Translations under genes and position numbers: made by a program
Shown here: piece after piece, positions 16,551-23,982 of the stretch
Layout: the number at the start of each line of letters is the position of its first letter
Position numbering within the stretch: the stretch's first letter is position 1
Notes under the pieces: generated by a model
Told to the model about the DNA's origin: nothing
Seen by the model: the letters and a program-made list of their open reading frames with translations, nothing else
Databases searched by the model: none
Source: an uncultured Bacilli bacterium
GTDB taxonomy: Bacteria; Bacillota_I; Bacilli_A; RFN20; DUOF01
Length of the DNA stretch: 33,328 bases
Direction: 5' to 3'
NCBI GenBank assembly: GCA_934101685.1
Contig: CAKORZ010000006.1
Span: 1-33,328 of the forward strand

Positions 16551-17801
16551 TTAAAATTTCTTTTCATTTTTAATGAAATCCATTAAGTTTTCATGAATTA
16601 TGCCATTTCTTTTTTGTAACAATACATCTGTTGTAAGCAAATACTTAGGATAATTATCCCAAGTAATGCTTTCTAAGCTTTTGTATTCTCTATCTTCAGT
16701 TTCTTTGCTAGCTAATATTGTATATGCAACTTGAACATATGAATAATTTAGTTCATTGTCTCTAAGAATGAAATCACACTCTAATTTACCAACTTTACCA
16801 ACACTAATCGAATATCCCATGCTACTAGCGTATATATATACTAAATTTTCTAATGCTGGTCCGAAGTTAATTCTATTGTCTGTGTTTAATGCATAATAAA
16901 AAGATAAATCTGATAAATAAAATTTCTTTTCTCCACTTAAAGACTTTCTGGATTTCATATCAAAACGATTGCATGGCATGATTATTTTTGCACTTACAAG
17001 TGCTTCAATATATTTATTAATAGTTTCTCTTTTAATAGAAATGCCATTTTTTTCTAAATCATTAACAATATTTTTAATACTCGTCGTAGATCCAAAATTA
17101 TTAATTATATATGTCATAACCACATCAAAGACATATTTATTTTTTATTTTAATTCTTTGCTTTATATCCTTTTCAAAAATTTCATTTATAAGATTTTTTG
17201 TATAATTTCTCTTATCATCAATGGAATCAAGCTTTAAAACATATGGAAATCCACCTTCTAATATATAATTTCTTAATTCAATCAAATTATCACTTGATAC
17301 ATTTTTCTTAAAAAATGTTTTAGCTTCAATATACTCATCAAATGATAATGGTAAAATATTGAACTCAATATATCTACCAGTTAGTTTAGTTGCGAGTTCT
17401 CCTGATAATAAATAAGAATTTGATCCTGTAATAAAAATTGAAAAGTCTCCTTCTTCTCTCCAAGCATTTATAATTTTTTCAAATCCTTTTACATTTTGAA
17501 TTTCATCTATAAATAAATATTTTTTTCCTTTTGAATAACAATTTTTTGATATAATTTCATCAAGTTTTTCAATTGTATCAACATTTATATATGGTTTTTT
17601 ATCTAAATTAAAATATAAAATATTATTTTTATTTACACCTTGCTCTAAAAGTTCTTGCATTATTAAATTCATTATAGATGATTTTCCACAACGTCTAACT
17701 CCAGTTAAAACTTTAATAATTTCACATTCATGATAAAAACCACGTATCTTTTTTAAATATTTTTCTCTTTTATATAAATCGTTTTTTATTTCAAGTTCCA
17801 T
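16551..17801 (-). CDS. AAA ATPase of the ATP-binding/DUF4143 family
   Basis: This 416-residue protein has a Walker A GVRRCGKSS near residues 34-42, a Walker B YLFIDEIQNVKGFE, the sensor FITGSNSYLLSG, and the typical TKLTGRYIEFNILPLSFDEYIE. A winged-helix-like middle follows. A C-terminal DUF4143 region (GKVGKLECDFIL...YVQVAY) has the D-x(n)-Q-V pattern of PD-(D/E)xK-like folds. These genes are widespread single-gene accessories in gut bacteria and archaea; their role is unknown, with defence or toxin-like functions proposed by some. GGTGATATAAT precedes the ATG. A large inverted repeat lies directly upstream, and the gene converges with the radical SAM-methyltransferase gene. Confidence 0.88.
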   Translation of the reverse strand: MELEIKNDLYKREKYLKKIRGFYHECEIIKVLTGVRRCGKSSIMNLIMQELLEQGVNKNNILYFNLDKKPYINVDTIEKLDEIISKNCYSKGKKYLFIDEIQNVKGFEKIINAWREEGDFSIFITGSNSYLLSGELATKLTGRYIEFNILPLSFDEYIEAKTFFKKNVSSDNLIELRNYILEGGFPYVLKLDSIDDKRNYTKNLINEIFEKDIKQRIKIKNKYVFDVVMTYIINNFGSTTSIKNIVNDLEKNGISIKRETINKYIEALVSAKIIMPCNRFDMKSRKSLSGEKKFYLSDLSFYYALNTDNRINFGPALENLVYIYASSMGYSISVGKVGKLECDFILRDNELNYSYVQVAYTILASKETEDREYKSLESITWDNYPKYLLTTDVLLQKRNGIIHENLMDFIKNEKKF

Positions 17802-17847
17802 ATTATATCACCTATAATATTTATACTACAAATAATGAAAAAGCGCT

Positions 17848-17895
17848 AGTTATGGGGGTATATTTTTAATTTTTTCAAAAAATACCCCCATAACT
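17848..17895. repeat. GC-rich inverted repeat upstream of the AAA/DUF4143 gene
   Basis: AGTTATGGGGGTAT (17848-17861) and its exact reverse complement ATACCCCCATAACT (17882-17895) flank a 20-base AT spacer. A 14-bp perfect arm with five consecutive G:C pairs stands out in this AT-rich DNA. It has no T-run placed for termination of a gene ending here, so an operator or DNA-level element for the ATPase gene is more likely. Confidence 0.7.
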
Positions 17896-17923
17896 GACAT
17901 TTTTATACATTTTTTAGACAAAC

Positions 17924-17953
17924 AAAAAGACTTTATATTAAGTTTATAAAGTC
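17924..17953 (-). terminator. Terminator of the lipoprotein cluster
   Basis: On the minus strand, GACTTTATA and TATAAAGTC form a 9-bp stem around a 7-base loop, followed by TTTTTGTTTG. It sits 11 bases after the last lipoprotein stop codon. Confidence 0.85.
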
Positions 17954-17964
17954 ATTTTTAATAT

Positions 17965-18696
17965 CTATACTATTGGGTCTATTCTATAAACATTTAATGT
18001 TGCTACTACTGAAGTTACTTTACCACTAGTATCTTTTTTGTATTCTAAGTTACCTACTTTATAATACATTTTTCCTCCTACTACTGGAGTTGTAGCTGAC
18101 TTCCAATCCACTTTACCTACATCTTCATATTCTATATGATCAACTTTAAAATATGAAGTGTAATTAGTAGCCCAATCTGCTGGTGCTGCAGTTAGTAGTG
18201 TATAAATATAACTTCCTTCAACACCTGTTCTTGTATAGTATGTCCTTGTAGCAAATGTAGGAGCACTTTCTCCTGTTACTGCTACATATACATTTTTAGG
18301 AGTAGCTATTATTTCTCCATAACTATGAGATATAAAATATGCTGTTCCTTTTTTCTCTCTTTCAAGATTTTTAACTGTTTGATTTACACTACCATCATCA
18401 TTAGCACCAAATGTTTGGGTAATATAATACTTGCCATCATCAGATTTTTTTAATGTATAAATGAAATATCCTACATCTATACTTCCATCCTCATTATTAG
18501 TCGCATGTAAATATGTACCTTTATATTTATTCATTGCTGTAATAAGAGAATCTCCATCTCCTTTTACTGTTTTATAATCTGATTCTGAAGTTACTGATGA
18601 ACTAGTAAATGTATCTGGTTTCTTATCATCTTTTCCACATCCTACTAATGATAGTGACATTAATGCAGCTAAGCTTAATAATCCTATTTTTTTCAT
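17965..18696 (-). CDS. Lipoprotein of unknown function, possible split-barrel flavin-binding fold
   Basis: The start at 18696 is fixed by GGAGGAAATTT upstream and by the lipoprotein signal it opens (MKKIGLLSLAALMSLSLVGC, lipobox Cys20). The mature part has about 220 residues. It contains SLITAMNKYKGTYLHATNNE, GYFIYTLKK and NQTVKNLEREKKGTAYFI, an order of strands that resembles pyridoxamine-phosphate-oxidase-like split barrels; this is a weak resemblance, not a diagnostic motif. It is the last gene of the five-gene lipoprotein cluster and is followed by a strong terminator. It would be anchored to the outer face of the cytoplasmic membrane. Confidence 0.6.
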   Translation of the reverse strand: MKKIGLLSLAALMSLSLVGCGKDDKKPDTFTSSSVTSESDYKTVKGDGDSLITAMNKYKGTYLHATNNEDGSIDVGYFIYTLKKSDDGKYYITQTFGANDDGSVNQTVKNLEREKKGTAYFISHSYGEIIATPKNVYVAVTGESAPTFATRTYYTRTGVEGSYIYTLLTAAPADWATNYTSYFKVDHIEYEDVGKVDWKSATTPVVGGKMYYKVGNLEYKKDTSGKVTSVVATLNVYRIDPIV

Positions 18697-18816
18697 AAAT
18701 TTCCTCCATTCAATATTATTATTTTCTATATTTTGAAATTTATGAGTATAAAAAAACTCAATTACGTTTGCAGCCATAATTAAGTTTCTTTTTTATTTTA
18801 ATTTTAACTATTTATA

Positions 18817-19989
18817 TTAGTTATTGAATGTTAAAGTTTGTTGTGACATCATACCACAAGTTAAAGTAGTATCCAATGCAAATCTTCTTGCCCAGTTTGT
18901 TTGAGTAGTATATTTACTTGCATCTAATGTAGCAGCTTGTTCATCACTAATTACAGCACCTTTTGCTCCAACGCCTTCAACTGCCTCATTTAATACTTTT
19001 CTAGTTTCCCAGTCACCATATGCAGCATTAATTAATGCATAGTTATTAGCAGCATCAGCAGTTAATGCAGCATTTTTAGCAGCTAATTTAGTAGCCCAGA
19101 AAGATTCTCTAATAAATGGATATCTACTAATATCTCCTGAATATACAGCACATTTAGCATGACTCTTAGCATCTGCTTCTGTAGTATAACTATATAATGA
19201 TTTACCACTCATTGAATCATAAGCAGCTGTAATAACAATAGTTTCAGGAACAACATAATATACAGTTCCTCCGCCATTAATAACTTGGTTAGCAAAAGCT
19301 AGTTTTTTAGCATCAGTATCCATTGCAGCCCATGCAGCAGCTTGTGAAGCAATTGTTGGAGAGTAATGACTAAATACTTCTAATTTTTCAGCATCAGAAC
19401 TAGATGCATTTAAAACATGTACTTTACCATTGTATTGAATGCCATATGAATGATAGTAATCAGCTTCTGTAGCATATCCTGTTGGATAAGCGCTATCAGT
19501 TGAATTTAATTGTCTTAACCATGTAATACTAACATTTTGGTTTACTGCGAAATCGTTTATTTTACCTGTTCCACTTTCACCCATACCATATAGTTTGAAT
19601 GAGTTTGGATCTATTACTAATTCTACATTTGTATTAGCAACCTTTACTTCTGATTTACCATTGACAGTAGTTGGTACTGCTGTAGCAACTGAAAACATAG
19701 AACGATAATTATATCCTTTCTTTGTTCCATTAGGCAATAATAATTCATCACCTTTTAAGAATTCTCTAATTGTTTCTTTCTTTAATTCTTCTGTCCAAGC
19801 AAAAGCACCCATATTAATTCCTTTTCCTTGTTCAGTAGCAGATGTTGCCATATCTACTGTTTCAATCCAACCATGATCTCTTGCCCATTTAGCATATTCT
19901 TCATCTGTTGGTTGTTTGTTACATCCTGCAACCCCTAATACCATTAATGTAGCTAAAGAAGCTGCTCCAATTTTAAGTCCTTTTTTCAT
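18817..19989 (-). CDS. Large lipoprotein of unknown function, possible split-barrel fold
   Basis: This 390-residue protein has a lipoprotein signal ending LGVAGCN (Cys23). The mature part contains MFSVATAVPTTVNGKSEV and LYGMGESGTGKINDFAV followed by NQNVSITWLRQL. That pattern is seen in split-barrel FMN proteins (strand, KxxNL-like helix, N-x-x-V strand) but is not conclusive. The C-terminal third is alanine-rich and helical. The 5' 40 bases of the gene are almost identical to those of the rhodanese-FMN gene, so the signal peptides share recent ancestry. It has its own promoter (20020-20047). It lies 120 bases upstream of the last gene of the cluster and is probably co-transcribed with it. 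Confidence 0.62.
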   Translation of the reverse strand: MKKGLKIGAASLATLMVLGVAGCNKQPTDEEYAKWARDHGWIETVDMATSATEQGKGINMGAFAWTEELKKETIREFLKGDELLLPNGTKKGYNYRSMFSVATAVPTTVNGKSEVKVANTNVELVIDPNSFKLYGMGESGTGKINDFAVNQNVSITWLRQLNSTDSAYPTGYATEADYYHSYGIQYNGKVHVLNASSSDAEKLEVFSHYSPTIASQAAAWAAMDTDAKKLAFANQVINGGGTVYYVVPETIVITAAYDSMSGKSLYSYTTEADAKSHAKCAVYSGDISRYPFIRESFWATKLAAKNAALTADAANNYALINAAYGDWETRKVLNEAVEGVGAKGAVISDEQAATLDASKYTTQTNWARRFALDTTLTCGMMSQQTLTFNN

Positions 19990-19991
19990 AA
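19952..19991. repeat. Near-identical 40-base signal-peptide repeat, copy 1
   Basis: This stretch covers the 5' end of the 390-residue lipoprotein gene and matches 22468-22507 at 39 of 40 bases, with a single T/A difference. Both encode MKKGLKIGAASLA. Confidence 0.8.
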
Positions 19992-20019
19992 TTTTTTTCT
20001 TTCACCTTTCCTTACTTAT

Positions 20020-20047
20020 ATTTTACAACATTAAATAACAAATTCAA
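20020..20047 (-). promoter_or_regulatory. Promoter of the two downstream lipoprotein genes
   Basis: On the minus strand, TTGAAT (20042-20047), a 16-base spacer and TAAAAT (20020-20025) are followed by ATAAGTAA and the ribosome binding site AAAGGTGAAAG. The boxes are the same as those before the rhodanese-FMN gene. The 123-base gap to the preceding gene also has a weak GGATAG/CTATCC hairpin (20080-20099) with no T-run. Confidence 0.6.
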
Positions 20048-20112
20048 TTTTTCTATATCTTTTTTTATGTTTTTTTAATGGATAGATATTTTACTATCCT
20101 TATAAATAATTA

Positions 20113-20859
20113 TTAACCAAAATATCTATCTGCATGATAGTTGAATACAGCATGAAGAATTCTTAAGATATTATTAGTAGATACTGATGCTCCTGAAAAT
20201 GCATCAAATGTTTCTTGATCCATTACATTTGCTGTTTTTAAATCATCAACAAAATTATATTGATCTAATTCAGCTTTTGTTTTTCCTATTAATAAAGGAA
20301 TATAATCTTCTCTTATACTAGGATAATATCCACCATCTGGATTAGCTGTCTTTTCAAAAGTAGCAACAATTTTATCTCCACTATAAATAGGAGAAGAATC
20401 ACCCCAGAAACCAGCAGTATAGTGTCCTGTACCATCTCTATCAAATGATAATTTTTGAAGTACTGATTCTTCTGCATTTTCACTCTCTGGAATAGTTAAT
20501 TCCATGTATGCTGTTTGCCAATAGTTAACATCAGCTGTTCTACATGTACATGATAAATAAGTAACTTGATACTTAACATAGTTTTCTACTCTATCTCTAT
20601 AAACAAAATTTACTAAAGCATAAAATTTCCATTCATTTCTTGGTCCATTTACATGGTTAAATGGAATAATAGCAATAGGATTTGCTTCATCCATATTTAA
20701 AGTCCCATTTAGCATTTTATTAATGTCTTCAACTGTAGGATTTTCTGTGCATCCTTTAGAAGTTCCATTATCTTTGTCATCACTTTTGCCACATGCAGTA
20801 GTTAATAACATCATGCAACACATAAATAATCCACAAATAGATTTAAATATTTTTTTCAT
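20113..20859 (-). CDS. FMN-binding lipoprotein (candidate ApbE-flavinylated)
   Basis: This 248-residue lipoprotein has its lipobox at TTAC (Cys23), a poly-basic start, and a spacer rich in D, K and N. The C-terminus contains FDAFSGASVSTNN, which fits the D-x-x-[ST]-G-A-[ST] motif that ApbE modifies with covalent FMN: Asp219, and acceptor candidate Ser225. The motif is followed by an amphipathic helix, as in RnfG/NqrC and PplA-type domains. This suggests a membrane-anchored, outward-facing flavin electron carrier. No ApbE is encoded in the window. The gene follows the Cys-less rhodanese lipoprotein by 20 bases. The middle part (YLSCTCRTADVNYWQ) has two close cysteines of unknown role. Confidence 0.75.
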   Translation of the reverse strand: MKKIFKSICGLFMCCMMLLTTACGKSDDKDNGTSKGCTENPTVEDINKMLNGTLNMDEANPIAIIPFNHVNGPRNEWKFYALVNFVYRDRVENYVKYQVTYLSCTCRTADVNYWQTAYMELTIPESENAEESVLQKLSFDRDGTGHYTAGFWGDSSPIYSGDKIVATFEKTANPDGGYYPSIREDYIPLLIGKTKAELDQYNFVDDLKTANVMDQETFDAFSGASVSTNNILRILHAVFNYHADRYFG

Positions 20860-20879
20860 TTTATCTTTTCCTTTCCTTT

Positions 20880-21521
20880 TTATTTTATTGGTGTTAATTC
20901 ATCTAATATTCCAAAGTTAAATGTATATTTAACATCTCCACATCCATTAACAAAATATTTGTTAGTTGTAATACTTTTATAGCTTGGAATACCTTCTGAA
21001 TTAATTACTCCACCTACATTATAAAGTAAATTTCCATCATATCCAAGTTGTATAAGCAAATTTATCATATAACTTGATTCAGAACCTGCTTGTGATATTA
21101 AAAATATATATTTATCTTTAGAAAATAACGATTTAACAATTCTTTCCGATTCTTCATATTGAGCGACAAAACCTCCAATTTGCCCTGCTGGTATGTTTTT
21201 ACCTGCTGAATCAGTTGTCGCCTTCATTCTATACAAAGAGTCATATTCATTAAAAGAAGCTATAAATGATAAAAAAGGAATAAATTCGAAACCTGCAACA
21301 TGTCCTTCTTTCATTATAGATGTTGGACTTCTAAGATCCACATATTGAACATTTTCCATGAACATATATTTGTCTATATTTTTGGTATTAATAGGGCTTG
21401 TCAAAACAGAAGTATCATTTGCTGTTTCTTTTTTTGGTATAACAAGATTTTCTTCTTTTTTACAGGAGCATCCTGTAATCAAAAGCATAACAAGTAAAAA
21501 TATAGTTAATCCTTTTTTCAT
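20880..21521 (-). CDS. Rhodanese-like lipoprotein lacking the catalytic cysteine
   Basis: This 213-residue lipoprotein (lipobox ITGC, Cys18) is a paralogue of the rhodanese part of the rhodanese-FMN gene. It has NVQYVDLRSP near residues 57-66, GHVAGFEFIPF near 73-83, and YNVGGV at 167-172. The active-site loop reads FLISQAGSES, with Gln144 where the paralogue has Cys144, so persulfide transfer by the usual mechanism is unlikely. It may bind a ligand or a partner protein instead. The ribosome binding site AAGGAGAG starts directly after the T-run of a terminator, suggesting that it is expressed by partial read-through from the gene upstream. Confidence 0.75.
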   Translation of the reverse strand: MKKGLTIFLLVMLLITGCSCKKEENLVIPKKETANDTSVLTSPINTKNIDKYMFMENVQYVDLRSPTSIMKEGHVAGFEFIPFLSFIASFNEYDSLYRMKATTDSAGKNIPAGQIGGFVAQYEESERIVKSLFSKDKYIFLISQAGSESSYMINLLIQLGYDGNLLYNVGGVINSEGIPSYKSITTNKYFVNGCGDVKYTFNFGILDELTPIK

Positions 21522-21533
21522 ATAACTCTCCTT

Positions 21534-21563
21534 AAAAAAATAGAAAGGGAATGCCTTTCTATT
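21534..21563 (-). terminator. Intra-cluster terminator after the rhodanese-FMN gene
   Basis: On the minus strand, AATAGAAAGG and CCTTTCTATT form a perfect 10-bp stem around a 5-base loop, followed by seven Ts. The next gene's ribosome binding site follows at once, so this hairpin probably reduces rather than ends transcription into the cluster. Confidence 0.85.
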
Positions 21564-21584
21564 TTAAATACAAGCATTAATTAA

Positions 21585-22505
21585 TTATTTAGATAAAGCA
21601 TCTTTTACAGCTTTTAATACTCTATTTGATGATAATGAAGCACCTGTAGCTACATCTGATCCACTTGCTGTGTTAGTTGTACCTAACATAGTGTTAATGT
21701 CTGCTAAAGTTTTACCTTTTAAACCATTTAAGAAAGTGTATTTAGTTTTTAGCCAAGTTTCAGGAGTCCATTCTCCTCCAGCTGTACCTGTAAATTCTTT
21801 ATCTCCTACAATATATACATTCTCAATTTTTCCTTGTGCATCTACAACTACTTTTACATTTGCAGTATAAGTTGCTGTTCCAACTGTTTCAGTATAAGTT
21901 CCTTCTTTATATGTAACTACAGTTGAGCCTAATTCTACTAAATAATTCTTATAATTATCATAGTTAGCATCTTTAATATAGTTATTATATCCACCTACAT
22001 TATATACTTTTGACATATCCCATCCATATCTTTCTAAAATTTTCATCATATGTACTACACGGCCACCACTCGCACATGATAAGAAAAGAATTTGATTTTT
22101 TGGAAATAATTGTTCTAACAATGCAACTGAATTAGTGTATTTAGGAGTATAATCACTGTTGAATAATTGTGTTCCCTCAGCAGTTGTACTATTATAGATA
22201 TCACCAAAGAAATCTATATGTTCAAATCCTTTAAGAGTACCTGTTTTTAATACTTCTTCTGAATATCTACGTAAATCAATGTATTTAACATCACTTCTAC
22301 CTAAATATTCATATAAGTTATGTACATTAACTCCTGAACATTCATTACTATAATCGTTTGATAAGCATACACTACCATCCTTAGTTTCTGAAAGTCTTGC
22401 TGCAGGTAATTCAGGTAGTTTATCTTTTTTGCCACATCCTGTTACTCCACCGAATACTAATAATGCTGCTAAAGAAGCAGCTCCAATTTTAAGTCCTTTT
22501 TTCAT
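21585..22505 (-). CDS. Rhodanese-FMN-binding fusion lipoprotein
   Basis: This 306-residue protein has a lipoprotein signal (lipobox VTGC, Cys24). A rhodanese domain spans about residues 55-175, with KYIDLRRYSEE, the active loop LSCASGGR (Cys144), and YNVGGYNNYI. A C-terminal FMN-binding domain spans about residues 205-306: the strand VKVVVDAQGKIENVYIVGD, then the flavinylation-type motif SDVATGASLSS (Asp284, acceptor candidate Ser290) and a final helix. Fusing a sulfur-transfer module to a covalent-flavin module on the membrane surface is unusual. It is the first gene of the cluster, with its own promoter. The expected modifying enzyme, ApbE, is not in the window. Confidence 0.82.
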   Translation of the reverse strand: MKKGLKIGAASLAALLVFGGVTGCGKKDKLPELPAARLSETKDGSVCLSNDYSNECSGVNVHNLYEYLGRSDVKYIDLRRYSEEVLKTGTLKGFEHIDFFGDIYNSTTAEGTQLFNSDYTPKYTNSVALLEQLFPKNQILFLSCASGGRVVHMMKILERYGWDMSKVYNVGGYNNYIKDANYDNYKNYLVELGSTVVTYKEGTYTETVGTATYTANVKVVVDAQGKIENVYIVGDKEFTGTAGGEWTPETWLKTKYTFLNGLKGKTLADINTMLGTTNTASGSDVATGASLSSNRVLKAVKDALSK

Positions 22506-22507
22506 AA
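22468..22507. repeat. Near-identical 40-base signal-peptide repeat, copy 2
   Basis: This is the 5' end of the rhodanese-FMN gene, matching 19952-19991 at 39 of 40 bases. The similarity falls away inside the lipobox region and in the leader. Confidence 0.8.
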
Positions 22508-22541
22508 ATTGTTTTTCTCCTTTATTCTTTTATTTATTTAT

Positions 22542-22570
22542 ATTTTACTAATTAAAAATATTTAATTCAA
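22542..22570 (-). promoter_or_regulatory. Promoter of the lipoprotein cluster
   Basis: On the minus strand, TTGAAT (22565-22570), a 17-base spacer and TAAAAT (22542-22547) lie 36 bases before the ATG at 22505, with AAAGGAGA as the ribosome binding site. It lies downstream of the aldehyde dehydrogenase gene. Confidence 0.62.
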
Positions 22571-22604
22571 TCTTTCTAACCTTTTTTAATTAAATATTAA
22601 AATA

Positions 22605-23963
22605 CTATTTGTTTTTTATACCAAAATATATTTTTGTAAACTTAGTTTTATTTTTATTATATGGAGGGTATTTCAAGTTAACTTCTTTTGAAGCACTTTT
22701 CTTTAAAACACTTTTTTTATGAGAAAATACTTCAAATGATTTTTTACCATGATATGAACCCATACCACTTAAGCCTACTCCTCCAAAAGGAAGTTTTTCT
22801 TCTGTTAAATGCATTATTGTATCATTAATACATCCTCCCCCAAAAGAAACATTTTTAATTACTTTTTTATAGTTTTTACCAAAATAATATAGTGCTAGTG
22901 GCTTATCTAAGTCTTTCAAATGATTAATAACATCATCTAAATTATTAAATTCAATGATAGGCATTATAGGTCCAAATATTTCTTCTTTCATTATTTCATC
23001 ACTAAATGAAACATTTTCTAATATTGTAGGTTCTAATGTATTATTTAGAATATTACCACCAAATACTAATTTATTTTTATCTATTAATGATAATAATTTA
23101 TTAGTAGCCTTTTCATTTATTACATTAGTAAAGTTTTCACTAAGTTTATTCTCATTATAATAAAATTCTTGAGTATATTTAATTGCTTGTTTTATAAACT
23201 CTCTTTTAACATCACTATGTACTAAAATGTAATCAGGTGCTACACAAGTTTGCCCTGCATTTAAAAACTTGCCCCATACTACTCTTTTAGCGGCTTTACT
23301 AACATTGCAATCTTTATCTATAATACAAGGAGATTTACCACCTAACTCTAAAGTCATCGGAGTAAGATATTTAGCTTGTCTAGACATTAAATCTTTTGCA
23401 ACACTTGGAGATCCAGTATAGAAAACATAATCAAATTTTAAATCAAATAATTTATCCATATTTTCTTTAGTATTTTCCATTACATAAATGTATTCATCAC
23501 TAAATACGCTTAATATATTTTCTATTACTTTAGTAATTCTTGGAGTATTTCTAGAACTCTTTAAATACACTGTATTACCACAAGCCATTGAAGCAATTAA
23601 AGGCATCATTGTTAATTGAAATGGATAGTTCCATGGTGATACTACTAAAGTATTTCCATATGGTTCACTAATTATGTATCCACTTGAAGGAAAGTTAATT
23701 AAAGAAGTTCTAACTTTTTTAGGCTTTGCTAATCTTTTTAAGTGCTTTATAAAATATCTTATTTCTTTTATAACTAATCCAACTTCAGTAGAGTACACAT
23801 CAAATTCACATTTATTATAATCTTCTTTAAATGCACTAATTAAATCATTCATATTATAATAAATACTTTCTTCAAGCATCTTTAAACACTCTATTCTAAA
23901 ATTAAGATTTAAAGTAACTCCACTTTTAAAGAACTCTCTTTGCTTTTCTAATATACTATCCAT
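22605..23963 (-). CDS. Aldehyde dehydrogenase, class 3-like
   Basis: This 452-residue protein has all the key ALDH motifs: the VVSPWNYPFQL substrate/NAD loop near 107-117, LELGGKSPCI with Glu206, NAGQTCVAPD with catalytic Cys240, and EEIFGPIMPI near the C-terminus. The short length, the N-terminus without an extended arm, and the hydrophobic tail match class 3/fatty-aldehyde dehydrogenases. It oxidises aldehydes to acids with NAD(P); the physiological substrate is unknown. AAAAGGAG supports the start. It follows the GNAT gene by 19 bases and precedes the lipoprotein cluster, which has its own promoter. Confidence 0.92.
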   Translation of the reverse strand: MDSILEKQREFFKSGVTLNLNFRIECLKMLEESIYYNMNDLISAFKEDYNKCEFDVYSTEVGLVIKEIRYFIKHLKRLAKPKKVRTSLINFPSSGYIISEPYGNTLVVSPWNYPFQLTMMPLIASMACGNTVYLKSSRNTPRITKVIENILSVFSDEYIYVMENTKENMDKLFDLKFDYVFYTGSPSVAKDLMSRQAKYLTPMTLELGGKSPCIIDKDCNVSKAAKRVVWGKFLNAGQTCVAPDYILVHSDVKREFIKQAIKYTQEFYYNENKLSENFTNVINEKATNKLLSLIDKNKLVFGGNILNNTLEPTILENVSFSDEIMKEEIFGPIMPIIEFNNLDDVINHLKDLDKPLALYYFGKNYKKVIKNVSFGGGCINDTIMHLTEEKLPFGGVGLSGMGSYHGKKSFEVFSHKKSVLKKSASKEVNLKYPPYNKNKTKFTKIYFGIKNK

Positions 23964-23982
23964 AACTATTTTCTCCTTTTAC

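Noticed and set aside
18697..18777. In-frame upstream extension of the last lipoprotein gene
   Set aside because: The extra 27 residues precede a perfect lipoprotein signal and have no ribosome binding site, while GGAGG lies before the ATG at 18696.
20080..20099. GGATAG/CTATCC hairpin as a terminator of the FMN lipoprotein gene
   Set aside because: On the minus strand the stem is followed by A-rich, not T-rich, sequence, and the stem is only 6 bp.
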